A stretch of 64,000 bases of DNA from an uncultured Oscillospiraceae bacterium (GCA_910588105.1 CAJUQD010000008.1:9610-73609); one strand, 5' to 3'; shown: positions 27,516 through 36,112, counted from the first letter of the stretch. Numbers and translations: made by a program. The notes: generated by a model from the sequence alone, not told the origin.

Positions 27516-28221
27516 TGCTTTTCCCCCCTAAAAAGTCCATGGTAGCGGATAAAAAGGAGTGGCGCATTTTCCTGGAGATGAACATCTCATTCCCTTCAAT
27601 GACTACCGAGTCACGGTCTACCGAGTCTATATATTTCAGGTTGATGAGGAAACTTCGATTGCATTGGACGAAGTAGGAGCGGTTGATGCGCTTTTGGGCG
27701 TCTTTCAGCGTGGCATACTCTGTGAAGTCTCCTGACATCGTATGGTATACGACGTAATGACCGCTGACCTCAAGGTATTTGATGCTGGAGATCTGTACTC
27801 GATGGATGACGCCATCCCCTTTTACACTGATGATATCATCCGTCCGTTTTGTTGTCCGCGCAATGGCACGCCTTATTTTCACCGCGAAGCTGTACTTGTT
27901 GATGGGTTTTAATATAAAATCAAGCGCTTCGACGGAATATCCCGAGATGGCGTATTGGGCCATATTTGTTACAAAGATCAGGACGACGGTGCGGTCCATT
28001 TGCCGGAGTGCCTGTGCAGTCTCCATGCCGTTCATTCCGGGCATATCGATGTCCATAAAGACGATATCATAGGATGGAGGATATTTTGCGATGAACGCAG
28101 CGCCAGTCGGATAGTGGTCGATTTCAAATCGTATATCATCTGCACCGCTCAAATATAGGAGGCACTCTTTGATCCGTGCAAAGTCCGCCTCGCTGTCTTC
28201 GACAACTGCGACACGAAACAT
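27508..28221 (-). CDS. LytTR response regulator of the A1 cargo module
   Basis: 237 residues: receiver domain (1-125) with acidic ED at 8-9, phospho-acceptor Asp57 in FMDIDMPG and Lys in LKPINKY; LytTR DNA-binding domain (about 135-232) with YLEVSGHYVVYHT and FVQCNRSFLINLKYI. LytTR regulators bind paired 9-base repeats with a 21-base period. It leads the regulator operon from a near-consensus promoter (28257-28285). The likely target is the GH3 gene pair downstream. Confidence 0.9.
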   Translation of the reverse strand: MFRVAVVEDSEADFARIKECLLYLSGADDIRFEIDHYPTGAAFIAKYPPSYDIVFMDIDMPGMNGMETAQALRQMDRTVVLIFVTNMAQYAISGYSVEALDFILKPINKYSFAVKIRRAIARTTKRTDDIISVKGDGVIHRVQISSIKYLEVSGHYVVYHTMSGDFTEYATLKDAQKRINRSYFVQCNRSFLINLKYIDSVDRDSVVIEGNEMFISRKMRHSFLSATMDFLGGKSSE

Positions 28222-28256
28222 TTGAATCCCCCCCGTACAGCGTATTGTTTAAGTAT

Positions 28257-28285
28257 ATTATATCAATGATGATTCCAAATTTCAA
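28257..28285 (-). promoter_or_regulatory. Promoter of the A1 regulator pair
   Basis: On the minus strand TTGAAA (28285-28280), 17-base spacer, TATAAT (28262-28257): near-perfect vegetative promoter 36 bases before the response regulator start. Confidence 0.85.
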
Positions 28286-28468
28286 GGTTGCATGAAACCA
28301 CCTTCGATTATATTGGCCTTTCGTTGTGGACTGTGAGAAAGCCAGAAAGAAGGGTTATGATCTAGGAATAGGCTATACTATAAAGTTTTAAGCAGCATGG
28401 CAGAGATTATGTGGTTGAACGACGGCAGGAATGCTTTGGGCTGAAAGTCGGGGCAGTGCAATGTGGCT

Positions 28469-28488
28469 TGACCCACACCGTGACCCAC
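28469..28488. repeat. Paired TGACCCAC sites at the right end of A1
   Basis: TGACCCAC at 28469-28476 and 28481-28488. The same pair is at the right end of A2 (51151-51170) and four copies lie at the integrase ends of A2 and C, so these are likely integrase arm-binding sites. The 110 bases from here to the att core are recognisably homologous in A1 and A2. No gene is seen in 28222-28603. Confidence 0.65.
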
Positions 28489-28603
28489 ACGGCGAAACGA
28501 ACGGATGGAATCAATGGACAGGAAAGCGCCAAAGACCATGCTTGCCCGGAACGAAAAGGTCCCCAAAGCGCCAGAAAGCGGCACATTGAGGGGCGGGAAT
28601 CAG

Positions 28604-28648
28604 TTGGTAAGGATGAGGTCTCCAGTTCAAATCTGGATAGCAGCTCCA
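28604..28648 (+). repeat. att core 1 (3' part of tRNA-Thr GGT), A1/B1 junction
   Basis: 45 bases beginning TTGGTAA, the anticodon loop with anticodon GGT, then GGATG, AGGTC, T arm TCCAG-TTCAAAT-CTGGA, TAGCAGC and TCCA. Three further copies: 36113, 51286 and 59203. No 5' tRNA half precedes any copy, so none is a working tRNA gene. Confidence 0.85.
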
Positions 28649-28649
28649 C

Positions 28650-28685
28650 AAAAACCGCTTAAATCGCTGGATTTAGGCGGTTTTT
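28650..28685 (+). terminator. Terminator directly after att core 1
   Basis: AAAAACCGCTTAAATC, loop GCTG, GATTTAGGCGGTTTTT. It would end transcription of a tRNA restored at this att site. The equivalents at 36160-36191, 51332-51367 and 59252-59283 keep pairing through matched changes. Confidence 0.8.
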
Positions 28686-28864
28686 GCTTGACTTATCTAA
28701 CTTTTTTGGGGCGTTTAAAACTCTCAAAAGACCTCGTTGCCGGAAAAATGGGGTTTTTGCAAAAGGTTTTGCAATTTTTGAGGGGGTCAAGGGGCTTGAA
28801 ACCCTTGCGCCGCAACGGTTTCGGGGTTTCCTGCCCTGCAAATACTTTGCAACTGCCGGGACTA

Positions 28865-30184
28865 CTACCCGGAATAGGCCCGGTCAACAACAGCGGCGGC
28901 TTTGGAGATAGTTTCCCGGCCCTTGACATAGTAACGTAGGGTCATGGCTGACGTGGTATGCCCTGCCGCTGCCTGGGCCAGCTTGATATCCTTGGTTTGG
29001 TCGTATAGGTCGGTCAGTACGGTGGTGCGGAAACGGATGGGCGTGATGTTCTCGGTGAATCCTATGTCCCGTTTGATACGGTCGCACATCTTCCGAACCT
29101 GTGTATAGGATAGGGGCTTGGTGCCACCGAACACGAATTCATGTTCCGCAACCTGGGGGAGATGGGGGACGGCCAGAGCAGAAAGGCCGATTGTCCGGGT
29201 GCTACTCTGTGTCTTGGTGTCCTTGATTTCCGGCTGGTTCCGGGTGGGGTGGGTCACGGCCCTGCAAATGTGTATCGCCATACCCTCCCGGTCAATGTCC
29301 GCGCCTTGCAGCCCTAAGACTTCTTCCAGGCGCAAGGGGTGAAGGGCCTGAATCGCCAGATAAGCCCGGTCTAAGGGGTCTTTGATGTTCCCGATATGCT
29401 GAACCAGGAAGCGCATTTGCTCCACGCTATAAGGGACTGTGGCTTGGCTGGTTTTGCCCGTAATTTTGATTCTCTTGGACTTCAACGGATTCTTGGCAAT
29501 CAAGCCATCCTCTACGGCGGCGTCAAGAATCTGATTCAATACCATCTTGGCCTTGTCCTTGGTGGCCTTGGCCCCGGTCATGCCATTGAACAGGCGTTGA
29601 ACATCATCGGTGGTAATGTCCTCCACGGTCAGGCCACTAAAGGCGGGGAGCAGGTGCCGGGTGAGCTGCCGCTTGTAGGTGGTAGCGGTCACTGTCTCAA
29701 TGTTGGGCTTGGAGTAGGTTTCAAACCACGTTGTAGCGTAGTCGGCAAAAGGGTGCTTACTTTGCTCTAAAGGGGTGTCCTGGGTGCCCACCAGCTTGAG
29801 CAGTTTGTCAGCGTATTCTTGTTCGGTGTTGGCCCTTATCCAGTGTTTCGCGCCATTTATGATGACAGTACGGGTGATTTTCGGTGCCATCTCATTCTCT
29901 CCTTGAAATGGCGTACAGTCCAACTCTATGCGGTTGTCAAGGTGCTGCCCCTGACCGACAGGAGCGGGGGTATCTGCCTCTACACCCTTATTATAGCACA
30001 CCTTACAACTTTTTTCAATGAAATCTTCCAGAAATATGCGAGGAATCAGAACTTTTTCCGCTATTTCTGTAGAGACGATTTCCCCGGCCTGGATGAAATC
30101 TCCTACCGTGGCGGGGTCTGTTCTTAGAATCTCTGCGGCCTCCTGGAGCGTGAGCAGGTCGGGCCAGTGGTCTAATAGGCTCAT
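28865..30184 (-). CDS. Xis-Int fused tyrosine recombinase of B1 with internal second start
   Basis: 439 residues. Residues 1-55 are an excisionase-like HTH (LLTLQEAAEILRTDPATVG), 56-98 a linker, and from residue 99 (MAPKITRT) a phage-type tyrosine recombinase with core-binding and catalytic domains: Arg in LHPLRLEEVL, PIRFR in place of HxxR, GHTTSAM and Tyr in LRYY. The full-length start follows GGAGGTTAT. Inside the gene a perfect promoter (29990-30018) and AAGGAG eight bases before the ATG at 29890 could yield integrase alone. The B2 copy keeps both. So the gene may make Xis-Int and Int in different amounts. Confidence 0.85.
   Translation of the reverse strand: MSLLDHWPDLLTLQEAAEILRTDPATVGDFIQAGEIVSTEIAEKVLIPRIFLEDFIEKSCKVCYNKGVEADTPAPVGQGQHLDNRIELDCTPFQGENEMAPKITRTVIINGAKHWIRANTEQEYADKLLKLVGTQDTPLEQSKHPFADYATTWFETYSKPNIETVTATTYKRQLTRHLLPAFSGLTVEDITTDDVQRLFNGMTGAKATKDKAKMVLNQILDAAVEDGLIAKNPLKSKRIKITGKTSQATVPYSVEQMRFLVQHIGNIKDPLDRAYLAIQALHPLRLEEVLGLQGADIDREGMAIHICRAVTHPTRNQPEIKDTKTQSSTRTIGLSALAVPHLPQVAEHEFVFGGTKPLSYTQVRKMCDRIKRDIGFTENITPIRFRTTVLTDLYDQTKDIKLAQAAAGHTTSAMTLRYYVKGRETISKAAAVVDRAYSG
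29990..30018 (-). promoter_or_regulatory. Internal promoter inside the B1 xis-int gene
   Basis: TTGAAA (30018-30013), 17-base spacer, TATAAT (29995-29990) on the minus strand, about 100 bases before the internal ATG at 29890. Both boxes are identical at 52672-52700 in B2. Confidence 0.75.
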
Positions 30185-30304
30185 ATAACCTCCATTTGTT
30201 GGGCGCGGAGGTCGTATTGTTTTAGTTGTTTTAGATTTTGTTGTTGGTTATATGGTTTCTTTTTATTTGTTTTTCAAAGGTGGCCCGCCTTGTGGCGGGC
30301 GGAT

Positions 30305-31261
30305 TTAGTTCGTTTCCCTGGAAGTTTCTGCGTTATTTGTTTCGTTGGTGGATGTTGTGTCGCTCTCCGCTGGTGGTTTGGTGTACGTTCGGTAGTTGAT
30401 GATGTTGCAAGTCGTCCCCCCCTCATTCGCGATGGATATAGTTTTCTCATATGTCAGAGACATTCCGCTGATTTCCGCCTGGGCTTCCTGTTCTGTTGTT
30501 TGCCTGATTTCTGGGCGCTTAACGCCTCTGGAAAAGCGGTATAGATTGAAGCCAGGAGGATATAGATTCAGCCTTGCGCCTTTCACTATGGCCTTGCTCT
30601 TATCCTTGCTCATGGCTAATCTGTTGGCTTGGAATGTCCCGGCACTGATAGCCTCTGTCAACTCCATGTTTCCGAGATAAGCGGTCAGATAGTTCCCAGG
30701 ATTTCCGATTCTCTTTAGGCTTTTGGTTGTGGAGTAACCATGGCCCCATATTTGCGCTATGTCAGAATTTGGAATAAAGGGGGCTTTACAGGGAAACAAG
30801 AACAGGCAATGAAAGTGCCATGCGCCACGGCCTTGCGGTTCTGCTGCTATGATATACTCAGCGGGTGGATGGCCCTGCTTGTTCAAATAATATTTGAACC
30901 GCTGCCAGAATCGGCGGTAGTCCTCATATAGTCGGGTTGGGTCGGTCATGTTCTCCCGGTAGGTCAGTGTCACCCACAGAGCGGTTTCCAGATTCTGTAA
31001 GTTTGAATTTATTAGATCCCGGAGCTTGCGGAGGCTCCGCGACAAGCTGGCCTTGTCTGCTGCCCTGCTGTCGTGGTGCTGGAACTCCTTGACCTCTCCT
31101 GTCCGCTTGTCGGCGTACAGGTCGGCGCTCAATTTTTCTATTGTTATGGTTGGTGTGTTGCCCGCCATGTATCGAACCTCGACCACATTTCCGCAATGTT
31201 TGACAGTTACGGGTGTGTCCGGGCTCTCAGGCCGTATGTCATGGATTCTGTTAATGTTCAT
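30305..31261 (-). CDS. HUH rolling-circle replication protein of B1 (G2P-like)
   Basis: 318 residues with the Rep motifs in order: WVTLTY (96-101), HFH (149-151) as the metal-binding HUH, and YLTAY with Tyr191 and Tyr195 three residues apart, the two-tyrosine layout of superfamily-I Reps. It would nick the plus origin and start rolling-circle replication or processing for transfer. The start has no clear ribosome binding site. A long GC hairpin lies just upstream (31281-31321). The B2 copy is about 85 percent identical. Confidence 0.85.
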   Translation of the reverse strand: MNINRIHDIRPESPDTPVTVKHCGNVVEVRYMAGNTPTITIEKLSADLYADKRTGEVKEFQHHDSRAADKASLSRSLRKLRDLINSNLQNLETALWVTLTYRENMTDPTRLYEDYRRFWQRFKYYLNKQGHPPAEYIIAAEPQGRGAWHFHCLFLFPCKAPFIPNSDIAQIWGHGYSTTKSLKRIGNPGNYLTAYLGNMELTEAISAGTFQANRLAMSKDKSKAIVKGARLNLYPPGFNLYRFSRGVKRPEIRQTTEQEAQAEISGMSLTYEKTISIANEGGTTCNIINYRTYTKPPAESDTTSTNETNNAETSRETN

Positions 31262-31280
31262 AATATATCAAGTTAAAGGC

Positions 31281-31321
31281 GCGGGGCGGGCGGCTCTGCC
31301 TTGCGCCGCCGCCCGCCCCGC
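31281..31321. repeat. GC-rich hairpin before rep of B1
   Basis: GCGGGGCGGGCGGC pairs with GCCGCC(GCC)GCCCCGC around a short loop; B2 has the same stem with another loop at 53955-53994. It lies between the upstream gene stop and rep. Candidate double-strand origin, or a terminator without U-tract. Confidence 0.55.
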
Positions 31322-31327
31322 GCAACT

Positions 31328-32509
31328 TTAACGGTTCATGGCCTCCCGTATGGACGCATCCAAAGCGTCTATGTCGGGAATGTGCTCAATACGGATTTTT
31401 TCCAACCCAACCCCATCAATGTATAAGTGGCCTTCCCGTTGTTTGCACATAGTAATCTGACCTTTCACGCTGTCAGGAAAAACCATGCGCCGCCCCTCTG
31501 GACTGAGATTGCCAAGTGCAAGGCAACAGAGGAAGTTGTCCCGCGAATTTTGGAAATAACTGGCATCTCCTCGCTGGGTTCCGACAATCGGAATGTAATT
31601 GTAACTTCTTCCGGTCGCCAATAGTTCTGCCAAAATCTTCCTGGCTTGTTCTGCATCGCCCCGATTCAGCGATGTGATGAAGCTGCCCCACTCGTCGATG
31701 ATAAGATAATTTGGAGCACCTGCAACGCCGGTTGCTTGTTGGGCTTTGAAAGCAGCATAGTAGTCGTTTAGTCCCTGGAGGCAATCAGTATAACCGTAGT
31801 AATTGGGAATGTGCATAAACTCTCGGAAATCAAATTTCTTGAAATCCAGTAACCAAAGTGTAGAATCTGGCCGATATTTAGCAAGTTTTGACATGATGAT
31901 TTTTATAACAACGCTCTTGCCTGTGCCCGTGGCACCTACCACCAGGAGGTTGATAAGGTGCTGTATGCTAATAGCTCCGATAGCATTATCATTAGGCGAA
32001 AAGACTGGGAGTTGGACATATCTTTGCGGCAAAAAATAGATATCGGTGCTAAATCTACCTCCGGGGGCCATGCAATAGATTTTGCCGCCAAGGCTGGCTT
32101 GAAGTTTGGCTATGTGGCTGTCAAAATCTTCGATGGGAACGCCCTTACACCTCACACGGAAGATTTTTCCATGTTTTCTTTCCCTATCGCGCCTAACGCT
32201 TTGGAGTGTTGGGTAGGTTTTTGCACCATTTCTTATTTCTGCTTCGACAAATGCGGCGTTGACGAATTTTGCGGTGAACGGGGGCCGATATAGGAGTGCA
32301 GCAAGGCATATCAAGCCCAAGAGCAATAGAAAGAATAGCAACAGGTCAAGGGGCAGATTGCCAAGCGGGGTTGCTCGAAACATGGGGACAAGATTATAAA
32401 TCTTGTCTCGGCTGTACCATATCCACCACGCTAAAAGCAGGTAGAGAACAGCAAGGAGCCATTTGGAATACGGTAGGAACGAAAGAGCGCGGTTGATTGT
32501 TCGTTTCAT
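31328..32509 (-). CDS. FtsK/TcpA-type membrane ATPase of B1
   Basis: 393 residues: two N-terminal spans (about 13-31 and 48-70), a soluble linker domain, Walker A GATGTGKS (about 201-208) and Walker B YLIIDEWG (about 285). FtsK-like ATPases on such elements act as coupling proteins or DNA pumps. Start at 32509 after AGAAAGGACAAT. In B2 the same job is split over a membrane protein (55111-55866) and a separate ATPase (54385-55107). 63 bases to rep's hairpin side, so probably one operon. Confidence 0.82.
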   Translation of the reverse strand: MKRTINRALSFLPYSKWLLAVLYLLLAWWIWYSRDKIYNLVPMFRATPLGNLPLDLLLFFLLLLGLICLAALLYRPPFTAKFVNAAFVEAEIRNGAKTYPTLQSVRRDRERKHGKIFRVRCKGVPIEDFDSHIAKLQASLGGKIYCMAPGGRFSTDIYFLPQRYVQLPVFSPNDNAIGAISIQHLINLLVVGATGTGKSVVIKIIMSKLAKYRPDSTLWLLDFKKFDFREFMHIPNYYGYTDCLQGLNDYYAAFKAQQATGVAGAPNYLIIDEWGSFITSLNRGDAEQARKILAELLATGRSYNYIPIVGTQRGDASYFQNSRDNFLCCLALGNLSPEGRRMVFPDSVKGQITMCKQREGHLYIDGVGLEKIRIEHIPDIDALDASIREAMNR

Positions 32510-32568
32510 TTTATTGTCCTTTCTGAGAGGCGGGGAAGGAACCCCGCCTCTCGACCGATGGTTGATAG

Positions 32569-32934
32569 TCACTTGCTGGGCTTCACCAGTTCTACGCCGC
32601 TGGCGGTGGCGGTCATGCGTTGCTCGCCCTTGATTGTGAATATGCTCACATAGCAATTGTCGAACCTCACAAGGAAGGGCTGGAGGGACGCACAGGCTTC
32701 CGCAATTTGCTCGTCTGTTATGTTGCTAAGAAAATCTGTGCTCCCCTCAATAGATATGGTAAGCGGGGTGTATCGGTTGCCTGGAAGGGCAACCCCATAC
32801 CGCCATTTGTCGGGGGTGTCGCTCTGGCGTGTACCTTCCTTGTTATACGGATAGCCGGGGGATTTACTGGTGAGGATGGCCCAGGGTATTCCTGAGTTGA
32901 AGCCCTCAAATTGGATGGGTGGTATTTGTGGCAT
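32569..32934 (-). CDS. Small element protein, possibly DUF961/HelP-like
   Basis: 121 residues, mostly beta-strand, ending MTATASGVELV; the B2 counterpart at 55938-56291 ends similarly (YSGTASGVEFL). Start after AAAGGAGAAATGAATC. First gene of the leftward operon small protein - ATPase - Rep. The position matches the DUF961 helicase-processivity proteins of Tn916/ICEBs1-type elements, and the ending is similar, but the family call is tentative. Confidence 0.5.
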   Translation of the reverse strand: MPQIPPIQFEGFNSGIPWAILTSKSPGYPYNKEGTRQSDTPDKWRYGVALPGNRYTPLTISIEGSTDFLSNITDEQIAEACASLQPFLVRFDNCYVSIFTIKGEQRMTATASGVELVKPSK

Positions 32935-32954
32935 GATTCATTTCTCCTTTGGGT

Positions 32955-32972
32955 TCGGTGTCCGGACACCGA
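32955..32972. promoter_or_regulatory. 18-bp perfect palindrome before the B1 operon
   Basis: TCGGTGTCCGGACACCGA, 20 bases or so upstream of the ATG at 32934; likely an operator, perhaps for the XRE protein at 33163-33462. Confidence 0.55.
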
Positions 32973-33069
32973 GCCAAATAATTTGGAGAGCTTTTGCAAA
33001 AGCGGCTTCCATGAGATTATCATAATACTGCGGGGCATTTTTGACTACACCTTGCACTGAAAGAAGAAC

Positions 33070-33101
33070 TGCGGCAACTGCAAAATTTTGCAGTTGCCGC
33101 A
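33070..33101. repeat. 32-bp perfect palindrome without a loop in B1
   Basis: Left arm TGCGGCAACTGCAAAA, right arm its exact complement (33086-33101). It lies between the XRE gene and the replication operon. Possible single- or double-strand origin, nick site or dimer-protein binding site. Confidence 0.7.
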
Positions 33102-33117
33102 AAAGGGCAAAAAATAA

Positions 33118-33151
33118 CCGCATATACAGTTGAAATGAACTGTATGCGGTA
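33118..33151 (-). terminator. Terminator after the XRE gene of B1
   Basis: On the minus strand ACCGCATACAGTT, loop, AACTGTATATGCGGT, then TATTTTTT; one 2-base bulge. Starts 12 bases past the XRE stop. Confidence 0.75.
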
Positions 33152-33162
33152 ATTGCCCATAT

Positions 33163-33462
33163 TTAGCTTGTTAATTTTCTTATGATATCAGCGACTACTT
33201 TTTTTGAAATTGCTTCCATAACAACATCGTTGGTATCGTTCAGCGGGGGGGCAACGTAATCGCCATTAGGCTGAATGCTTATTTGGGCATCCAAGACTTC
33301 TGTCACGCATTCGAGTACCGGCATCGTAAGTGCCTTACCACTTTCCATCCGTGAGATAGTAGCCGTCGAGTACCCTGATTGCTCTGCCAAGGCTTCTTGA
33401 CTGAGGCCCTTTTTTCTTCTGAGTTCTTGCAGTTGATTGCCGAGGTTTTCCATGATAGTCAT
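33163..33462 (-). CDS. XRE-family regulator of B1
   Basis: 99 residues with a textbook helix-turn-helix (LQELRRKKGLSQEALAEQSG, YSTATISRMESGK) and a helical C-terminus. The ATG at 33462 is preferred because GGAG lies nine bases upstream; a GTG at 33477 is also in frame. Monocistronic. Likely represses the replication operon, with palindromes at 32955 and 33070 as candidate targets. In B2 its place is taken by an unrelated gene (56536-57261). Confidence 0.82.
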   Translation of the reverse strand: MTIMENLGNQLQELRRKKGLSQEALAEQSGYSTATISRMESGKALTMPVLECVTEVLDAQISIQPNGDYVAPPLNDTNDVVMEAISKKVVADIIRKLTS

Positions 33463-33659
33463 GCTAATCCACTCCACAATAGAATTTAGCTTGCTTTGGA
33501 GCGAAGCTATATTATATGGAATGGATGATTTTTCTCAATTTATTTTTAAAATTTAAGTATACGAAAATAAATCAAGAAAATATACGGAATAAAGTGCAAA
33601 ATATTTTTGTCGAACGCTTGTTTTTTGCGCTCAACTTCAATAAGCGAACACTATTGAGG

Positions 33660-33690
33660 CCCCCGCCGTTTCAGATCGAAACGGCGGGGG
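33660..33690. terminator. Hairpin after the SLH gene of B1
   Basis: CCCCCGCCGTTTC / GAAACGGCGGGGG, loop of five bases, 14 bases beyond the SLH stop. A similar stem follows the B2 SLH gene. Confidence 0.7.
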
Positions 33691-33703
33691 TAAGCTGCTA
33701 TTT

Positions 33704-34768
33704 TTAGTTGTTGTAGGCCCGATAAAGGAAGGTTACGATATGCCCGCGCGTACAGACCTTATCCGGCGCAAAGGTGCTTTCACTACCATCGCCTTTTGTA
33801 ATGCCCTTTTCCACGGCCCAGTTCACAGCCTTGGCATAAGCGGCGTTAGCGGGTACATCGGTGAAGCTGCTGGCCTTGGCGATGGGCTTGTTAAAGGCTT
33901 GCCAGATATAGCTGACGGCGGTGGAGCGGGTGCAGGGCTTGTTGCCGTCAAAGCTGTTATCAATCATGCCCTTCTCCCGCGCCCAGCTAATGGCTTTGTC
34001 CATATCTGCGGCGGTAGGTTCGCCCTCGCCTCGCGCCGCACGATACAGGAAGGTCAAGATTTGAGCCTGGGTGCAATTTTGGGTGGGGGAGAAAGTGGTG
34101 GTGCTGGTGCCGTTGGTAATTCCCTTGTCCACGGCCCAGGCCACGGGGTCGGCGTACCACTCCCCGGCGGGTACGTCGGTAAAGGAGGGAGCGGGAGCAG
34201 ACGGGCCACCGAACCACACCAAAATATCCTCGTTGCCCGTTACGATTCGGACTAAATCAAACTTCGGGTCACGGCCCTCAGATTTAAGCCCGCCCTCAAT
34301 GTACTCTTTTGTAATGGAAATGTCTGCCTCGCTTTTTCCAACTTCCGGCTCATATCTGACCCCGGTGACAAAGGTGGTCTGCCAGTATCTTGACCCCAGC
34401 ATAACTTCACCTTCTTTAAGGGTGTACACATAGACGAAACAAGGGGAAGTTTCCTTGGTCAAATGCACTGAAATATTTGCATTATCGGGAACTAAATAAC
34501 TCCAAAAAGTGCCAATATGGTATTCTTTGTCCGTTTCATCCCAGAAGCCAATGTTGCCGAGGGCATAGAGGAACTCATATTTGGACGCGGATTTATCCGC
34601 ACCGGGCAATAATTCTAATGCGGTGCCGTATTCGTCCGTAGTCATCACGTTACTGATTGTGACATTGTTGATTTTCACGGGCTTTGGGTCGGCGGCAAAT
34701 ACGGTCATGGGGAGCAGGGACAGCGCCATCATCAGTACCAGCGCAAGGGATAAAAATCTTTTTTTCAT
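33704..34768 (-). CDS. Secreted SLH-domain surface protein, cargo of B1
   Basis: 354 residues. Signal peptide (MKKRFLSLALVLMMALSLLP, cut near VFAAD), an N-terminal domain of unknown fold (about 26-185), then three S-layer-homology repeats (about 190-354): FTDVPAGEWYADPVAWAVDK, a middle repeat, and FTDVPANAAYAKAVNWAVEK with KVCTRGHIVTFLYRAY. SLH repeats tie proteins to pyruvylated wall polymers. Start at 34768 after AGGAAG. The B2 protein at 57666-58799 has a similar SLH part but a different N-terminal domain. Why a mobile element carries it is unknown; exclusion, adhesion or wall masking are options. Confidence 0.85.
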   Translation of the reverse strand: MKKRFLSLALVLMMALSLLPMTVFAADPKPVKINNVTISNVMTTDEYGTALELLPGADKSASKYEFLYALGNIGFWDETDKEYHIGTFWSYLVPDNANISVHLTKETSPCFVYVYTLKEGEVMLGSRYWQTTFVTGVRYEPEVGKSEADISITKEYIEGGLKSEGRDPKFDLVRIVTGNEDILVWFGGPSAPAPSFTDVPAGEWYADPVAWAVDKGITNGTSTTTFSPTQNCTQAQILTFLYRAARGEGEPTAADMDKAISWAREKGMIDNSFDGNKPCTRSTAVSYIWQAFNKPIAKASSFTDVPANAAYAKAVNWAVEKGITKGDGSESTFAPDKVCTRGHIVTFLYRAYNN

Positions 34769-34819
34769 GGGGCTACTTCCTTTCATTTCCCGTTATAGTG
34801 GATATTAGATAATACTGGT

Positions 34820-35413
34820 TCAGTCAGGGTCTACAATATCATAAAAGTTAGGAAGGTTGCATTCTGTTCCAACGGTGATGTTGCCTCCTTCGGGGAAATA
34901 GCCAAGGCCGATGGAGTAACGCCAACCTTCAATCTCGCCAACATAATCATGTTGCCAAAAAATGGTGCCCTCTGGAATTTCGGATATAACGTTTGGGTCG
35001 GCTGGATATCTGTCAATATCATCTTTGGGACTGTCTGATTCCTCGCCGTTGTTTACGGTGGTAGTATCAACAACATTTGCGGAAGGTGCAAGGGGTGCTG
35101 GCGGTTCAGTAGCAACAAGGGTATTGGAAATCGGGGCGGCGGTGGCTGGGGCGGGCGGTTCAGTTTCGGGAATGGTTTCGCTGGGTTCAGCGCTTTCTTC
35201 CAAAACAGGGCTTGGCTCTGGAGTTACGGCTTCTGTCGGGGTTTCCGTGCTCTGAACCGAAACGGCTTTGCTCGGTTCCATAGATGGGGCCACAGTTTGT
35301 ATTGCCGATGGGGTAGGGTCTGGCTCGTTGGGCTGGTCTGCCTGGGTACTGCAAGCAGACAAACTAACCAGGAGCAGGGCCGCACACAGGCCACATAGAA
35401 GCTCCTTTTTCAT
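34820..35413 (-). CDS. Lipoprotein with Pro/Glu/Thr-rich linker, B1
   Basis: 197 residues from the ATG at 35413 (GGAGGAAAAGAACACA upstream). Lipoprotein signal with LSAC box (Cys about 20), a low-complexity Pro/Glu/Thr/Ser stalk (about 22-125) and a small folded C-terminus (ISEIPEGTIFWQHDYVGEIE onward). Directed outside and bound to the membrane. It lies 51 bases before the SLH gene on the same strand, likely one operon. Not present in B2. Confidence 0.8.
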   Translation of the reverse strand: MKKELLCGLCAALLLVSLSACSTQADQPNEPDPTPSAIQTVAPSMEPSKAVSVQSTETPTEAVTPEPSPVLEESAEPSETIPETEPPAPATAAPISNTLVATEPPAPLAPSANVVDTTTVNNGEESDSPKDDIDRYPADPNVISEIPEGTIFWQHDYVGEIEGWRYSIGLGYFPEGGNITVGTECNLPNFYDIVDPD

Positions 35414-35800
35414 TGTGTTCTTTTCCTCCTTCGTTCTGTGTTGTTTGGTCTCAATGGTACGGCCCCTGGGGGTGGTACTTCCATTCCCGGCCCCCGTTGG
35501 GCTTTCCCATCGAGGCAAACAGAAAGCGGCGCGGGATAGAATACCCCACACCGCATACATACAGACACAAACCCCAAAACGGCCCTTGAATCTGATAAGG
35601 AAAGCCGTTATAATGGAGATGGCGCAGTTATACACTGTTGTGTGGGAGATATGGCCTCCCGCATAGGGACGTAGGGAGTTGGCGCTCCCTGCGTCCTGCC
35701 TTTATTTGCCTCGGTGTCCCTATTTTACACCATATGACAACATCATGCAAGCGGTTTTTTCGTTTTTAAGGCTGGTTTGCGTATGACTTGGGAAGGGGTG

Positions 35801-35956
35801 GCCCGCCACGAAAGGACAGGCGGGCGGTTGTCGGTGCCTGGGTGCAGGGCGGGGCCAAAGGTGTGTCCGCTCGGTGCAATCCCCCGCCGATGGGCGCTCA
35901 AAGCCCTGGGACGTTGGCCCGTGGGGATTGCCTCGCTTGTATGCCCTGCGGGGCAT
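35801..35956 (+). ncRNA. Conserved structured region near the right end of B1 (RNA or single-strand origin)
   Basis: No credible protein. Stems: GCCCGCC (35801) / GGCGGGC (35819); GCAATCCCC (35876) / GGGGATTGC (35923); ATGCCC / GGGCAT (35941-35956). In B2 the second stem is GCAATTCCC / GGGAATTGC, a matched change on both arms. Folding is therefore under selection. It may be a structured RNA, or act as DNA, such as a single-strand origin or transfer site. The strand is not determined. The rest of 35414-36112 holds no gene. Confidence 0.5.
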
Positions 35957-36112
35957 GGGGATGAGGTCGGGGGCCGGAAACTGTTGGAGGGCATGAAAAA
36001 ACAGGGGGCCAGGGCCTCCCGTTGCAATTTCTTGACACCGCAAAAGTTGGATTGTACGCCTAAAATTTTTGGTTTTGTGGTGTTTGTGGTTAAAAAAGTT
36101 TTTTCTGCGCCT

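Larger units (their letters stand above)
15675..28648. mobile_element. Element A1: mobilizable element in tRNA-Thr array, left end lost to S
   Basis: Contents right to left: cargo (LytTR regulator, kinase, GH3, membrane protein), then DUF6076 on the plus strand, xis, HTH_36, mobC, relaxase, secreted peptidase-like protein, DUF6809 and a broken integrase. The right end is the att core 28604-28648, preceded by arm sites. Left att and the integrase 3' end are absent. It can probably no longer excise by itself but keeps mobilization genes. Sister of A2. Confidence 0.8.

Noticed and set aside
28604..28648. tRNA-Thr(GGT) gene
   Set aside because: Only the 3' part from the anticodon loop on is present; upstream bases do not pair with the anticodon stem or acceptor, at this and the three other copies.
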